DNA of 64,000 nucleotides, taken from positions 1 through 64,000 of the forward strand of contig WKFI01000006.1 of the NCBI GenBank assembly GCA_014872875.1. Reading direction: 5' to 3'. The position numbers were made by a program, and so were the translations under genes. The stretch is from Paracoccaceae bacterium. GTDB lineage: Bacteria > Pseudomonadota > Alphaproteobacteria > Rhodobacterales > Rhodobacteraceae. Of this stretch, positions 26,739 through 35,905 are shown piece after piece. Numbering within the stretch: position 1 is the first letter of the stretch; the number at the start of each line of letters is the position of its first letter. The notes under the pieces are model-generated. The model saw only the letters and a program-made list of their open reading frames with translations. It ran no database searches and was not told the origin of the DNA.

Positions 26739-26940
26739 CCTACCTCACCCTGCAGGTAACCTCCTGACAGAAAACAACACTCGGCGCTTGCGTGCAACCG
26801 GCACGGGGGCATTGTGCCAGTGGCAGAGGTTTCCCTTAGACCCTGCAAGCCGCCCAGGGATGACGAAACAGAAGTTTCCGAAAGTGGAATTTTGCGTCGC
26901 AATCGCCCGAAGAAAGGTCGTTAACCTGCGATTTCCCCCA

Positions 26941-26969
26941 TTGCATGCCGCGTCGCAGCACTCTAGCTC
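26941..26969 (+). promoter_or_regulatory. Possible serC promoter
   Basis: TTGCAT and TAGCTC are 17 bp apart, just upstream of the leader hairpin. The -10 match is weak, so this is tentative. Confidence 0.3.
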
Positions 26970-26970
26970 T

Positions 26971-27024
26971 GTGCGTGGGACACCCCTCCCCAACGAGGGG
27001 CGCTTATCTGGAAGGGTAGCATTG
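26971..27024 (+). ncRNA. Candidate serC leader RNA motif
   Basis: The 54 nt just before serC contain a CCCCT/AGGGG hairpin (26983-26987 with 26996-27000) flanked by GCG/CGC, then a G-A-A-G-G-G segment next to the start codon. A structured serC leader is known upstream of serC in Rhodobacterales (the Rfam serC motif), and position, size and hairpin fit. I have not matched it to the covariance model. It would control serine synthesis. Confidence 0.55.
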
Positions 27025-28179
27025 ATGGCTATTGAACAACCGGCGACGCGGCCGGCCAACCCGCGTTTTTCTTCTGGCCCCTGCGCCAAACCCCCCACAT
27101 TCACCCTGGACAAGCTGGCTGATGCCGCTCTTGGTCGTTCGCACCGTGCCGCCGTTGGCAAGGACAAGCTGAAGGCCGCGATCGAAGGCACACGCGAAAT
27201 CCTGGGCATCCCCGCAGATTACAAGATCGGCATCGTACCCGCCTCTGACACCGGTGCCGTCGAAATGGCACTGTGGTCGCTTCTGGGCGAACGCAAGGTG
27301 GAAATGCTGGCATGGGAAAGCTTTGGCTCGGGCTGGGTCACCGATGTGGTGAAACAGCTGAAACTCGATGCCGAGGTCAAGACTGCCGAATACGGCCAGA
27401 TCGTCGATCTGGCGTCCGTCGATTTCAACAACGATGTCGTCTTTACCTGGAACGGCACCACCAGCGGCGTGCGCGTCCCCAATGGCGACTGGATTGCCGA
27501 CGACCGGAACGGCCTGACCATCTGTGACGCAACCAGCGCCGCCTTTGCCATGGACCTGCCCTGGGACAAGCTGGATGTGACCACGTTCAGCTGGCAAAAG
27601 GTGCTGGGCGGCGAGGCAGCCCACGGCATGCTGATCCTGAGCCCGCGTGCCGTCGAACGTCTGGAAAGCTATACCCCCGCCTGGCCGCTGCCCAAAATTT
27701 TCCGCCTGACCAAGGGCGGTAAGCTGATCGAAGGCATCTTTACCGGCGCCACGATCAACACCCCGTCGATGCTGGCCGTCGAAGACTACCTTTTCGCTCT
27801 GGACTGGGCGCGATCCGTCGGCGGGCTGCAAGGCCTGATCGCCCGCGCCGATGCCAATGCGGGCGCCGTGCATGCATTCTGTGACGCCAATGACTGGATC
27901 GCAAATCTGGCCGTGGATACAGCCACGCAGTCCAACACCAGCGTCTGCCTGAAGTTCACCGATGACCGCATCCAGGATGGCGCCGCTTTTGCCAAAGCTG
28001 TCGCCAAACGTCTGGAAGCGGAAAACATCGCGCTCGACATCGGCGCCTACCGCGATGCGCCCGCCGGTCTGCGGATCTGGTGCGGCGGCACCGTCGAAAC
28101 CTCGGATGTCGAAGCGATGCTGCCCTGGCTGAAATGGGCGTTTGAGACCGAAATCGACGCGCAAGCGATCGCCGCCTGA
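27025..28179 (+). CDS. serC: Phosphoserine aminotransferase
   Basis: SerC converts 3-phosphohydroxypyruvate to phosphoserine using glutamate and PLP. The 384-residue product belongs to the shorter alphaproteobacterial/archaeal-type class V enzymes: N-P-R-F-S-S-G-P-C near the start, the [10 protein letters not shown] segment, and the PLP lysine at about K192 in [11 protein letters not shown]. It is followed by serA after 74 bp, so both steps from 3-phosphoglycerate are encoded together. The frame is open far upstream, but ATG 27025 is directly after the leader motif. Confidence 0.96.
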   Translation: MAIEQPATRPANPRFSSGPCAKPPTFTLDKLADAALGRSHRAAVGKDKLKAAIEGTREILGIPADYKIGIVPASDTGAVEMALWSLLGERKVEMLAWESFGSGWVTDVVKQLKLDAEVKTAEYGQIVDLASVDFNNDVVFTWNGTTSGVRVPNGDWIADDRNGLTICDATSAAFAMDLPWDKLDVTTFSWQKVLGGEAAHGMLILSPRAVERLESYTPAWPLPKIFRLTKGGKLIEGIFTGATINTPSMLAVEDYLFALDWARSVGGLQGLIARADANAGAVHAFCDANDWIANLAVDTATQSNTSVCLKFTDDRIQDGAAFAKAVAKRLEAENIALDIGAYRDAPAGLRIWCGGTVETSDVEAMLPWLKWAFETEIDAQAIAA

Positions 28180-28253
28180 GCGACAGGAATTTTCGAGAAA
28201 ATACCGGGCCCTGCCGTGGCCCGGATCTTCCCATGATATCAAGGACCAGACAC

Positions 28254-29849
28254 ATGGCCCCCAAAGTACTCGTCTCTGACAAACTCAGCGAAACCGCCGT
28301 CCAGATCTTCCGCGATCGCGGCATTGACGTGGACTTCCTGCCCGACGTGGGCAAGGACAAGGAAAAGCTGGCCGAGATCATCGGCCAGTATGACGGTCTC
28401 GCCATCCGTTCGGCCACCAAGGTCACGCCGACCATTCTGGAACACGCCGACAATCTGAAAGTCATCGGCCGCGCCGGGATCGGCACCGACAACGTGGACA
28501 AGGAAGCCGCCTCGAAAAAAGGCGTGATCGTGATGAACACGCCTTTCGGCAACATGATCACCACTGCCGAACACGCCATCGCAATGATGTTCGCCGTGGC
28601 CCGCCAGATCCCTGAGGCCAGCACCTCGACCCACGCCGGAAAATGGGAAAAGTCCAAGTTCATGGGGGTCGAGCTGACCAACAAGACACTGGGTGTCATC
28701 GGTGCCGGCAACATCGGCGGCATCGTCTGCGACCGGGCCCGCGGGCTCAAGATGAAGGTCGTGGCCTATGACCCCTATCTGGGCGAAGAGAAAGCCAACA
28801 AGATGGGCGTTGAAAAAGTCGAGCTGGACGAGCTTCTGGCCCGCGCCGATTTCATCACCCTGCACGTGCCCTTCACCGATGCCACCGCCAATATCCTGAG
28901 CCGTGAAAACCTGGCCAAGACCAAGAAAGGTGTGCGCATCATCAACTGTGCCCGCGGTGGTCTGGTGGACGAAGAGGCGCTGGCCGAGATGCTGCAATCC
29001 GGTCACGTGGCGGGCGCCGCCTTTGACGTGTTCAGCGTCGAACCGGCCAAGGAGAACGCGCTGTTCAACCTGCCCAACGTCGTCTGCACCCCGCATCTGG
29101 GCGCTGCCACCACCGAAGCGCAGGAAAACGTCGCCCTGCAAGTGGCCGAGCAGATGGCAAACTATCTGCTGACCGGTGCCGTGGAAAACGCGCTGAATAT
29201 GCCTTCTGTCACCGCGGAAGAGGCCAAGGTCATGGGCCCCTGGATCAACTTGGCCGGCCACCTGGGCAGCTTTGTCGGCCAGATGACCGACGAACCGGTC
29301 AAGGCGATCAACATCCTTTATGACGGGGTCGCCGCCGAGATGAACCTGGCTGCGCTCAACTGTGCCGTGGTCGCGGGCATCATGAAAAAGTTCAACCCCG
29401 AGGTGAACATGGTCTCGGCCCCGGTTATTGCCAAGGAACGTGGCATCCAGATCTCGACCACCAATCAGGACAAATCCGGCGCGTTCGAAGGCTACATCAA
29501 GGTGACCGTGGTGACTGACAAACGCGAACGGTCCATCGGGGGCACCGTGTTCTCGGATGGCAAGCCGCGCTTCATCCAGATCAAGGGCATCAACATCGAC
29601 GCCGAAATCGGTGCGCACATGCTCTACACCACCAACGAAGACGTACCGGGCATCATTGGTACTTTGGGTCAGACCATGGGCGAAAACGGCGTCAACATCG
29701 CCAACTTTACCCTGGGCCGCGCCGAGGCCGGCGGCGAAGCCATCGCGCTTCTGTATGTGGACGAACCTGTTCCCGCCGAAGCCCGTGCCAAACTGGCGGA
29801 AACCGGTCTCTTCACCCAGATCAAGCCACTGGAGTTCGATGTGGCCTGA
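28254..29849 (+). CDS. serA: D-3-phosphoglycerate dehydrogenase
   Basis: SerA oxidises 3-phosphoglycerate, the first step of serine synthesis. The 531-residue long form has the nucleotide motif G-A-G-N-I-G (150-155), catalytic R234 (C-A-R-G-G), E263 and H281 (H-L-G-A-A-T), an intervening ASB domain (about 310-450) and a C-terminal ACT domain (about 455-531) that may bind serine. AAGGA lies 8 nt before ATG 28254. An intrinsic terminator follows the gene. Confidence 0.97.
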   Translation: MAPKVLVSDKLSETAVQIFRDRGIDVDFLPDVGKDKEKLAEIIGQYDGLAIRSATKVTPTILEHADNLKVIGRAGIGTDNVDKEAASKKGVIVMNTPFGNMITTAEHAIAMMFAVARQIPEASTSTHAGKWEKSKFMGVELTNKTLGVIGAGNIGGIVCDRARGLKMKVVAYDPYLGEEKANKMGVEKVELDELLARADFITLHVPFTDATANILSRENLAKTKKGVRIINCARGGLVDEEALAEMLQSGHVAGAAFDVFSVEPAKENALFNLPNVVCTPHLGAATTEAQENVALQVAEQMANYLLTGAVENALNMPSVTAEEAKVMGPWINLAGHLGSFVGQMTDEPVKAINILYDGVAAEMNLAALNCAVVAGIMKKFNPEVNMVSAPVIAKERGIQISTTNQDKSGAFEGYIKVTVVTDKRERSIGGTVFSDGKPRFIQIKGINIDAEIGAHMLYTTNEDVPGIIGTLGQTMGENGVNIANFTLGRAEAGGEAIALLYVDEPVPAEARAKLAETGLFTQIKPLEFDVA

Positions 29850-29868
29850 GCTAGACCAGAACCAAATG

Positions 29869-29905
29869 AAAAGGGGGCGTTCGGCAGCAGCTGAACGCCC
29901 CTTTT
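29869..29905 (+). terminator. Intrinsic terminator after serA
   Basis: A long stem pairs AAAAGGGGGCGTTC with GAACGCCCCTTTT (one extra G bulged) around a 10-nt loop, and the right arm ends in a T-run. It lies 20 bp beyond the serA stop. Confidence 0.88.
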
Positions 29906-29992
29906 CCATTTCGGGACAGGCAGCACCCCCCTCAAATAATTGTCATGTTAATTAAAGTGAGATATCATCCGCAGGCTTGATCGAGGTCCACC

Positions 29993-31171
29993 ATGCCAAA
30001 CATCCCGTCCGATCCCACCATTACCGTCGCAGCCCTGCACCGCGACCCGTACCCGATCTACCGCCGTCTGAGATTGGAAACACCGGTGTTGGATGTGCCC
30101 AATCTGGGTCGGATCTTCCTGACCAAGGCCAATGATATACGAATGGTCAAGGACAACCCGGCCCTGTTCAGATCCGGCGGGACGGAAACACCGATGGAGC
30201 GCGCGTTTCAGGCCACAACTCTGATGCGCAAGGATGGCGACGACCACCAACGCGATCGGCAGGCCATGGCCCCTGCCTTTGCTCCGCGTAACATTCGGGC
30301 GCATTGGGACAGCATCTATCGCCGGATCGCCGCCGAATATGTCGACCGTCTGCCACGCGACGGCGTCGTGGATCTGTTTCATGATCTGGCCGCACCCTTT
30401 GCAGCGCGCTGTCTGACCAATCTGCTAGGGATCGAAAGCGCCACGGATCAACAGATGATCCACTGGTCGCAGGCGCTGATCGACGGTGCGGGGAATTTTG
30501 CGTGGGACTCCGAACCCTTCAAAGTTACCGATGCCGCCCACGAGGAAATGAACCAGCTGTTTGACCACGAAACCGAACGTCACCTGGTCGAACAAGGCCC
30601 ATCGGCCCTGTCCGCCATGGTCAACGCCACTGACCCCATCGACCTGTCCCAGATCCGGGCCAATCTGAAGATCGCCATCGGCGGCGGCATCAACGAGCCG
30701 CGCGACGCGCTGTGTACCATCCTGTTCGGCCTACTGACCAATACCGACCATGTGGCCGCCGTCAAGGAAGACCCGAAATGGTTCGCGGAAGCGTTCGAGG
30801 AAGGCGTTCGCTGGGTCGCCCCCATTCAGACCAGCTCCCGCCGGGCTGCAGAAGATACCGAAATCCGCGGCCTACCGGTTGCCCAGAACCAGATCGTCAT
30901 GACGATCCAAGCCAGCGCCGGCCATGACGAAGACATACATGACACCCCCGAAGTCTTCGACCTGTTCCGCCCCACCAAAACGCACCAGAGTTTTGCCAGC
31001 GGACCGCATTTCTGCCAAGGCACGCACATCGCCCGGCTGATGCTGGCCCAGATCATGCTTCCGCTATTATTCGAACGCTTCCCCAACATGTCGCTGCCAA
31101 GCCCCGAAACAGTTCCGTGGTATGGATTTGCCTTTCGCGGCCCTCTGTCCTTGCCGGTCAAACTGGCCTGA
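29993..31171 (+). CDS. Cytochrome P450
   Basis: The 392-residue soluble P450 has the heme loop F-A-S-G-P-H-F-C-Q-G with ligand C341, and an E-x-x-R pair at E270/R273. The I-helix reads G-G-G-I-N-E-P-R-D (230-238): proline stands where most monooxygenases have the proton-relay threonine, a variant shared by a bacterial subgroup. No ferredoxin or reductase gene lies next to it, so redox partners are elsewhere. GAGG precedes the ATG by 6 nt. The substrate is unknown. Confidence 0.93.
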   Translation: MPNIPSDPTITVAALHRDPYPIYRRLRLETPVLDVPNLGRIFLTKANDIRMVKDNPALFRSGGTETPMERAFQATTLMRKDGDDHQRDRQAMAPAFAPRNIRAHWDSIYRRIAAEYVDRLPRDGVVDLFHDLAAPFAARCLTNLLGIESATDQQMIHWSQALIDGAGNFAWDSEPFKVTDAAHEEMNQLFDHETERHLVEQGPSALSAMVNATDPIDLSQIRANLKIAIGGGINEPRDALCTILFGLLTNTDHVAAVKEDPKWFAEAFEEGVRWVAPIQTSSRRAAEDTEIRGLPVAQNQIVMTIQASAGHDEDIHDTPEVFDLFRPTKTHQSFASGPHFCQGTHIARLMLAQIMLPLLFERFPNMSLPSPETVPWYGFAFRGPLSLPVKLA

Positions 31172-31396
31172 CCCTTTTTTGACTCCCACGGCCTTGGGGT
31201 CGCGCAAACCCCAAAGGGAAACGCCCCCCAAGGTAAACTTGGTGTCAGACAGGTTGCCTTCCCCTGCGCAGCTCATCCAGCCTGACCCGGGCCAGGTCAG
31301 GACGCGATGTCTCAGTTATAACGGAAAGTACTATAGGTCGCGGCCAGGTGCTGCTTTAAGTTGTGAGTCGTATTCTCAGCTTTTTGGGAGGCGATC

Positions 31397-33331
31397 GTGT
31401 CGAAGTTATCATTTCATTTGTTTGAGCTCAAACCCGCGGCCTTGATGGGCCTGCTGTGCAGCCTTTCCCTTCTTGTTGCTGCAAGCGTGTCGGCGCAGGA
31501 ATTCCAAACGGAACAGCAGGACACCGAGGTCGTTCTCGCTCCGGATGGCTTTTCACCCTATGCAGGGCGCAATTTTCCGACACGTCCCTTGTGGGGAGAC
31601 TCGCATCTGCACACCGAAGTTTCGGTGGATGCCGGCACGATGAACCGGCTCAGCCAGGCCGACGCATTCCGGTTTGCCAGGGGCGAAGAAGTGACGACCA
31701 CCCACGGGCTTCGCGCCAAACTCTCGCGACCGCTAGACTGGCTTGTGGTGTCGGACCACGCTGAAATGTATGGCCTGATGCCGCAGCTTCTGGCAGGCGA
31801 CGCCCAGGTTCTGTCCAGCGAAATCGGGCGCCAATGGTATCGGGAACTGACCTCCGGCGATGCTGATCGAGCCTTCACGACAGCAATGGAAATCGTGGCT
31901 TCCCTTTCAGAGGATGAGCCGCCCATCGACAATCCGAAAGCAATCAAACACGCTTGGGAAGCCTACCTGAAAACTGCCGAGCAGTTCTATGAACCGGGCG
32001 TGTTCACAACCATCATCGGATATGAGTACACCACCGAAGGCGCCAACAACCTGCATCGCAACGTGCTGTTCCGCGATGGTCCTTTCCGAGCAAGTCAAAC
32101 CCGGCCCTTCTCGCAATATGACAGCAAGAACCCCGAAGATCTGTGGGCCTTTCTTGACGAATATGAACAGCGCACCGGGGGCGAAGTTCTGGCCATAGCC
32201 CATAACGGCAACCTCTCCAACGGCCGCATGTTTTCGATGAATGCCTATAACGGCTCGACGCTCACCAATGAGATTGCCAGCCTGCGCGCCCGTTTCGAAC
32301 CGCTTTACGAGGCCACTCAGATCAAGGGCGACGGGGAAGCACACCCGTTCCTGAGCCCCGATGATGCCTTTGCCGACCATGATACATGGGACGCCGCCAA
32401 CCTGAACGGAACCGAAATCAAGAAACCCGAAATGCTGGCCGGTGAATATGCCCGCGAAGCGCTCAAGCGTGGCATGCAGATCGAAGCGGATCTTGGCGTG
32501 AACCCGTTCAAATTCGGCATGGTCGGTGCCACCGACAGCCACACGGCGATGGCAACAGCCCAGGAAGACAACTTTTTCGGGAAGCATTCCGGAGTGGAAC
32601 CCGAGCCGAACCGCTGGGAACATCTGGTGATTGAAGCGCCAAGCCCCGAGCTTTCGATTTACGGCTGGCAACAGGCAGCCGGTGGTCTCGGTGCGGTCTG
32701 GGCCACGGAAAACACCCGCGAAGCGATCTTTGACGCAATGATGCGCAAGGAGACCTATGCCACCACCGGTTCGCGGCTCGTTGTCCGTTTCTTTGGCGGT
32801 TACGACTTCACCGAGGAAGATGCATTGTCGCGGCTGCCAGCCGATGCAGGCTACCGCAAAGGCGTGCCCATGGGCGGCAATCTGTCCACCTCGGCCGACG
32901 GCAAAGCTCCAAGTTTCCTTGTCGCCGCGTTGAAGGATCCCATGTCGGGCAATCTCGATCGCATCCAGATCGTCAAAGGCTGGCTGGACCCCGAAACAGG
33001 CGAAACTCAGGAGAAGGTTTTTGATGTCGCTTGGTCCGGCGACAGGCAACCGGACGCCAATGGAGTACTGCCAAGCGTCGGCAATACGGTTGATATCGCA
33101 AACGCGACCTGGACCAACAGTATCGGAACCCCTGAGTTGATCACGGTCTGGGAAGACCCAGAATTTGATCCGTCGATGTCCGCTTTCTACTATGCGCGCG
33201 TGATCGAAATCCCGACGCCGCGTTGGACGGCTTACGAAGCTAACCGCTTTGGTGTGACAATGCCGGATTATGTGCCCATGATCACCACCGAACGCGCCTA
33301 CACGTCGCCGATCTGGTACAGCCCCGGCTGA
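31397..33331 (+). CDS. Exported DUF3604 (PHP-like) protein
   Basis: The 644-residue protein begins with GTG (GGGAGG 5 nt upstream) and a signal peptide (about 14-33, ending S-A-Q-E). The mature part has DUF3604 features resembling a PHP metallo-hydrolase: L-W-G-D-S-H-L-H-T-E (H70, H72), V-V-S-D-H-A-E, I-A-H-N-G-N and a later G-A-T-D-S-H-T. Histidines and aspartates would bind metals in the periplasm. The reaction is not established. A hairpin follows the stop. Confidence 0.85.
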   Translation: MSKLSFHLFELKPAALMGLLCSLSLLVAASVSAQEFQTEQQDTEVVLAPDGFSPYAGRNFPTRPLWGDSHLHTEVSVDAGTMNRLSQADAFRFARGEEVTTTHGLRAKLSRPLDWLVVSDHAEMYGLMPQLLAGDAQVLSSEIGRQWYRELTSGDADRAFTTAMEIVASLSEDEPPIDNPKAIKHAWEAYLKTAEQFYEPGVFTTIIGYEYTTEGANNLHRNVLFRDGPFRASQTRPFSQYDSKNPEDLWAFLDEYEQRTGGEVLAIAHNGNLSNGRMFSMNAYNGSTLTNEIASLRARFEPLYEATQIKGDGEAHPFLSPDDAFADHDTWDAANLNGTEIKKPEMLAGEYAREALKRGMQIEADLGVNPFKFGMVGATDSHTAMATAQEDNFFGKHSGVEPEPNRWEHLVIEAPSPELSIYGWQQAAGGLGAVWATENTREAIFDAMMRKETYATTGSRLVVRFFGGYDFTEEDALSRLPADAGYRKGVPMGGNLSTSADGKAPSFLVAALKDPMSGNLDRIQIVKGWLDPETGETQEKVFDVAWSGDRQPDANGVLPSVGNTVDIANATWTNSIGTPELITVWEDPEFDPSMSAFYYARVIEIPTPRWTAYEANRFGVTMPDYVPMITTERAYTSPIWYSPG

Positions 33332-33353
33332 ATACAAACGAATGCGGTTGATC

Positions 33354-33376
33354 AGGAGGCTCCCTCGGAGCCTTCT
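33354..33376 (+). terminator. Hairpin after the DUF3604 gene
   Basis: AGGAGGCTCC pairs with GGAGCCTTCT (one G-U pair) around a 3-nt loop, 22 bp after the stop. There is no T-run, so it may stabilise the mRNA end rather than terminate. Confidence 0.5.
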
Positions 33377-33555
33377 GTCACAGTCGGAGACAGCTTGTAT
33401 CCAAGATCGGATTACCTTCGACCGGTGCAAGATCTGCATAACCGAAACACTGATGGCAGTTGCAGGGATTACTTCCTCTCACGTGCCACTCCCGGAAATG
33501 CGAGCCAGCTTGGGCAAAAGGCCCCTTTCGCGCGCGGCCCTTTGAATTGGCAGGC

Positions 33556-33954
33556 TTACCCGCTTGCCGGGGCCGCCCGGCCTTGGGTCGCGCGAACCGG
33601 GCGCAAGACGATCCACGCAAAGACCAGCATTGAAACAACCATGATCACCGAGCCGGCCTGCGCCACGACTTCGGTCTGCTCCCGGATGGCCAGAGCGATG
33701 CCGGGCGCCAGCAGAACAATCGCAGCCAACGTGGTCCCGAAATGCAGCTTGGCCAGGCCGCCCTCGGCCTGTGCCGGAAACAGGTGGTAGTAAAAGGCAA
33801 AGATCGAACAACTGACCCAGCCCAACAGGTTCAAATGCCCATGGGCGGGTGCCAGGCTGTGATCATGGGTGGCTGACATCTGGATCCCCCATACCATGCC
33901 CGCGAGTGCAGCGATGACGGCGAGGCTCAGAAAACTCTTGGCTAGTCCGGTCAT
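33556..33954 (-). CDS. Small four-helix membrane protein resembling heme-copper oxidase subunit I
   Basis: The 132-residue product has four hydrophobic segments (about 7-25, 42-60, 72-92, 98-118). The H-D-H-S-L-A-P-A-H-G-H-L-N-L-L-G-W stretch (H30, H32, H38, H40) recalls the histidine-bearing helices of CcoN-type oxidase subunit I and of NnrS-like proteins. It is far too short to be an oxidase by itself. GGAGG lies 5 nt before the ATG. It is divergent from a LysR regulator, which may control it. Heme or metal binding is inference. Confidence 0.65.
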   Translation of the reverse strand: MTGLAKSFLSLAVIAALAGMVWGIQMSATHDHSLAPAHGHLNLLGWVSCSIFAFYYHLFPAQAEGGLAKLHFGTTLAAIVLLAPGIALAIREQTEVVAQAGSVIMVVSMLVFAWIVLRPVRATQGRAAPASG

Positions 33955-34058
33955 GTGTCCCTCCTATTGGCCGAAACCCGGTCAAGTGACCAGTGCCAAG
34001 TGTGCCAATCCCTAATCCATATGGAAAATCTATTCTTTTTATAGTATCTATCTGGTTC

Positions 34059-35033
34059 ATGAATTTTGCGAGTTTCGACCTGAATCTCCTACGGGTCCTG
34101 GATGCACTGCTGACGACCCACTCGACCACGCTGGCGGGTCAAAAGATCGGACTGTCCCAACCCGCCGTGTCTGCTGCCTTGGGGCGCTTGCGCCACAGCT
34201 TGGGCGATCCGCTTTTCATCCGACAGGGGCGACGGTTGGTCCCGACCGAATATGCTCAAAAGCTGCAAACACCGTTGCGGGACCTGTTGGACAAGACCGA
34301 AACCCTGCTCAGCCCGCCCGGCACCTTTGATCCGTTTACGTCCGATGCCGAATTCAAACTCTCGGGCAGCGATTTTTTCGCCGAGCTTCTGATGCCGAGC
34401 CTCGCCGCTCATCTGGCGCACAAGGCGCCCAACATGCGGGTACAGCTGGTGGACAGCGTGCCGGACTCCCATGTAGGCGCGCTCGAACGGCAGGGTATTC
34501 ACATGGCCATGATTCCGGACATGGCTTTTCCGGACTGGGTCGCTCACCACCCCCTGCATCGATCACATTTCGTCACCATCGCCAGGCAGGACCACCCCCG
34601 CCTTAAACAGGCAGGCCTGTGCCCCGGAGACCGGATCCCGTTGGACCTGTTTTGCGATCTGCACCATGTTCTGTTCTCTCCCGAAGGACATTTTCAGGGC
34701 CTGGGCGACGCTGCGTTGCACCATCTTGGGCGCAAGCGGCACATCGTTATGACCTTGCCGGTCTTTTCCGGTGTGTGCACCGCGGTCTCCCGCAGTGATC
34801 TGATCGCACTCATGCCGCATCAACTGGCGCAACACTCCGCGTCCCGGCTGGGCCTGTCGATTTACAAGACTCCGCTGGACATTGCGCCGGTCAGCATCAA
34901 GCTGATCTGGCACAAACGGTCGGATCTGGCACCGGCGCACAAATGGCTGAGAGATCAGATCGTGGCATTGATGGCCCCCTTGGACACGCCGCCGGAACCA
35001 GCCCCTTCCAACCCGGCACGGACTGGTGCATGA
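34059..35033 (+). CDS. LysR-family transcriptional regulator
   Basis: The 324-residue product has the LysR winged helix at the N-terminus (F-D-L-N-L-L-R-V-L-D-A-L, then S-T-T-L-A-G-Q-K-I-G-L-S-Q-P-A-V-S-A-A-L-G-R-L-R) and an effector-binding domain similar to NodD/LinR-type regulators. ATG 34059 is chosen by family length; the ribosome-binding site is poor. Being divergent from the small oxidase-like gene, it most plausibly regulates it and itself from the A+T-rich gap 33955-34058. Confidence 0.92.
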   Translation: MNFASFDLNLLRVLDALLTTHSTTLAGQKIGLSQPAVSAALGRLRHSLGDPLFIRQGRRLVPTEYAQKLQTPLRDLLDKTETLLSPPGTFDPFTSDAEFKLSGSDFFAELLMPSLAAHLAHKAPNMRVQLVDSVPDSHVGALERQGIHMAMIPDMAFPDWVAHHPLHRSHFVTIARQDHPRLKQAGLCPGDRIPLDLFCDLHHVLFSPEGHFQGLGDAALHHLGRKRHIVMTLPVFSGVCTAVSRSDLIALMPHQLAQHSASRLGLSIYKTPLDIAPVSIKLIWHKRSDLAPAHKWLRDQIVALMAPLDTPPEPAPSNPARTGA

Positions 35034-35067
35034 ACGGGAGCACACGGCGCAAACACCGGAGCCACAG

Positions 35068-35796
35068 ATGACCCAACCCCTCTACGCCATCGGCGACATC
35101 CACGGACAGCCGGGCATGCTTGAGACCGCTCTGACGCGGATCGAAGCGGATGGTGGCCCCAACGCCCGCATCGTTTTTCTGGGCGATTATACCGACCGCG
35201 GCCCTGACAGCCGCGCGGTGATCGACCGGCTGATCCAAGGACAGAAGGAGGGACGCGACTGGATCACGCTGCAGGGCAATCACGATCGGATGTTCTCGCT
35301 GTTTCTGGAAGAGTATCCGCAAAACGACGAACGCCTGCTGGTCGGTTATCACTGGCTGCACGAACGGATTGGCGGGATCGAGACCCTGGCGGCCTATGGC
35401 GTCAATGTGGTGGAGGGCGACCGAATCTATCAGGTCCATGCCAAGGCGCGCGCTGCGGTACCGCAACAGCATCTGGATTTCCTGAACGCGTTGAAGCCCT
35501 ACCATCAGGAGGGCGATCTTCTGTTCGTCCACGCCGGTATCCGCCCTGGCGTCGCCTTGCAGGACCAAACCACCGATGACCTGATCTGGATTCGGCAGGA
35601 GTTTCTGAACGACCCGCGCCCGCACCCCTGGCTGGTGGTCCACGGTCACACCCCGGTCAAGCAGGCCGAACATCGCGGCAACCGCATCAACCTGGACCAG
35701 GGCGCAGGCTATGGTCACCCGCTGGCCTGTGCCGTCTTCGAAGGGCGCGATTGCTTCCTGCTGACCGATACCGGCCGGGAACCGCTTCTACCCTGA
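35068..35796 (+). CDS. Serine/threonine (PPP-type) metallophosphatase
   Basis: The 242-residue product has the bacterial PPP signature set: G-D-I-H-G-Q, G-D-Y-T-D-R-G-P-D-S, G-N-H-D-R-M, H-A-G-I-R and H-G-H-T-P, which bind two metal ions. Relatives dephosphorylate proteins or act on dinucleoside polyphosphates and RNA caps. GGAG lies 8 nt before ATG 35068. The frame overlaps the end of the LysR gene, so read-through transcription is likely. Confidence 0.9.
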   Translation: MTQPLYAIGDIHGQPGMLETALTRIEADGGPNARIVFLGDYTDRGPDSRAVIDRLIQGQKEGRDWITLQGNHDRMFSLFLEEYPQNDERLLVGYHWLHERIGGIETLAAYGVNVVEGDRIYQVHAKARAAVPQQHLDFLNALKPYHQEGDLLFVHAGIRPGVALQDQTTDDLIWIRQEFLNDPRPHPWLVVHGHTPVKQAEHRGNRINLDQGAGYGHPLACAVFEGRDCFLLTDTGREPLLP

Positions 35797-35905
35797 CACG
35801 TCACACGCCAAACCGAAGCACTCCCGCGCCTTCTTCAGGTGCTCACGCACCTTCAAAGCCTTGGGCCCGGCAGCGCTGCGCGCTGCGGTTGTATCAGACC
35901 CTATG

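Noticed and set aside
28239-29909. Long minus-strand frame opposite serA
   Set aside because: Shadow of serA with Gly/His/Asp-rich translation and no recognisable domain; it also runs through the terminator.
31907-33439. Long minus-strand frame opposite the DUF3604 gene
   Set aside because: No family features; the plus-strand gene has a signal peptide, ribosome-binding site and motifs.
35797-35905. Short minus-strand coding-like stretch after the CysK-like gene
   Set aside because: A frame rich in Lys, Arg and Glu is open, but it has no start codon or ribosome-binding site of its own.
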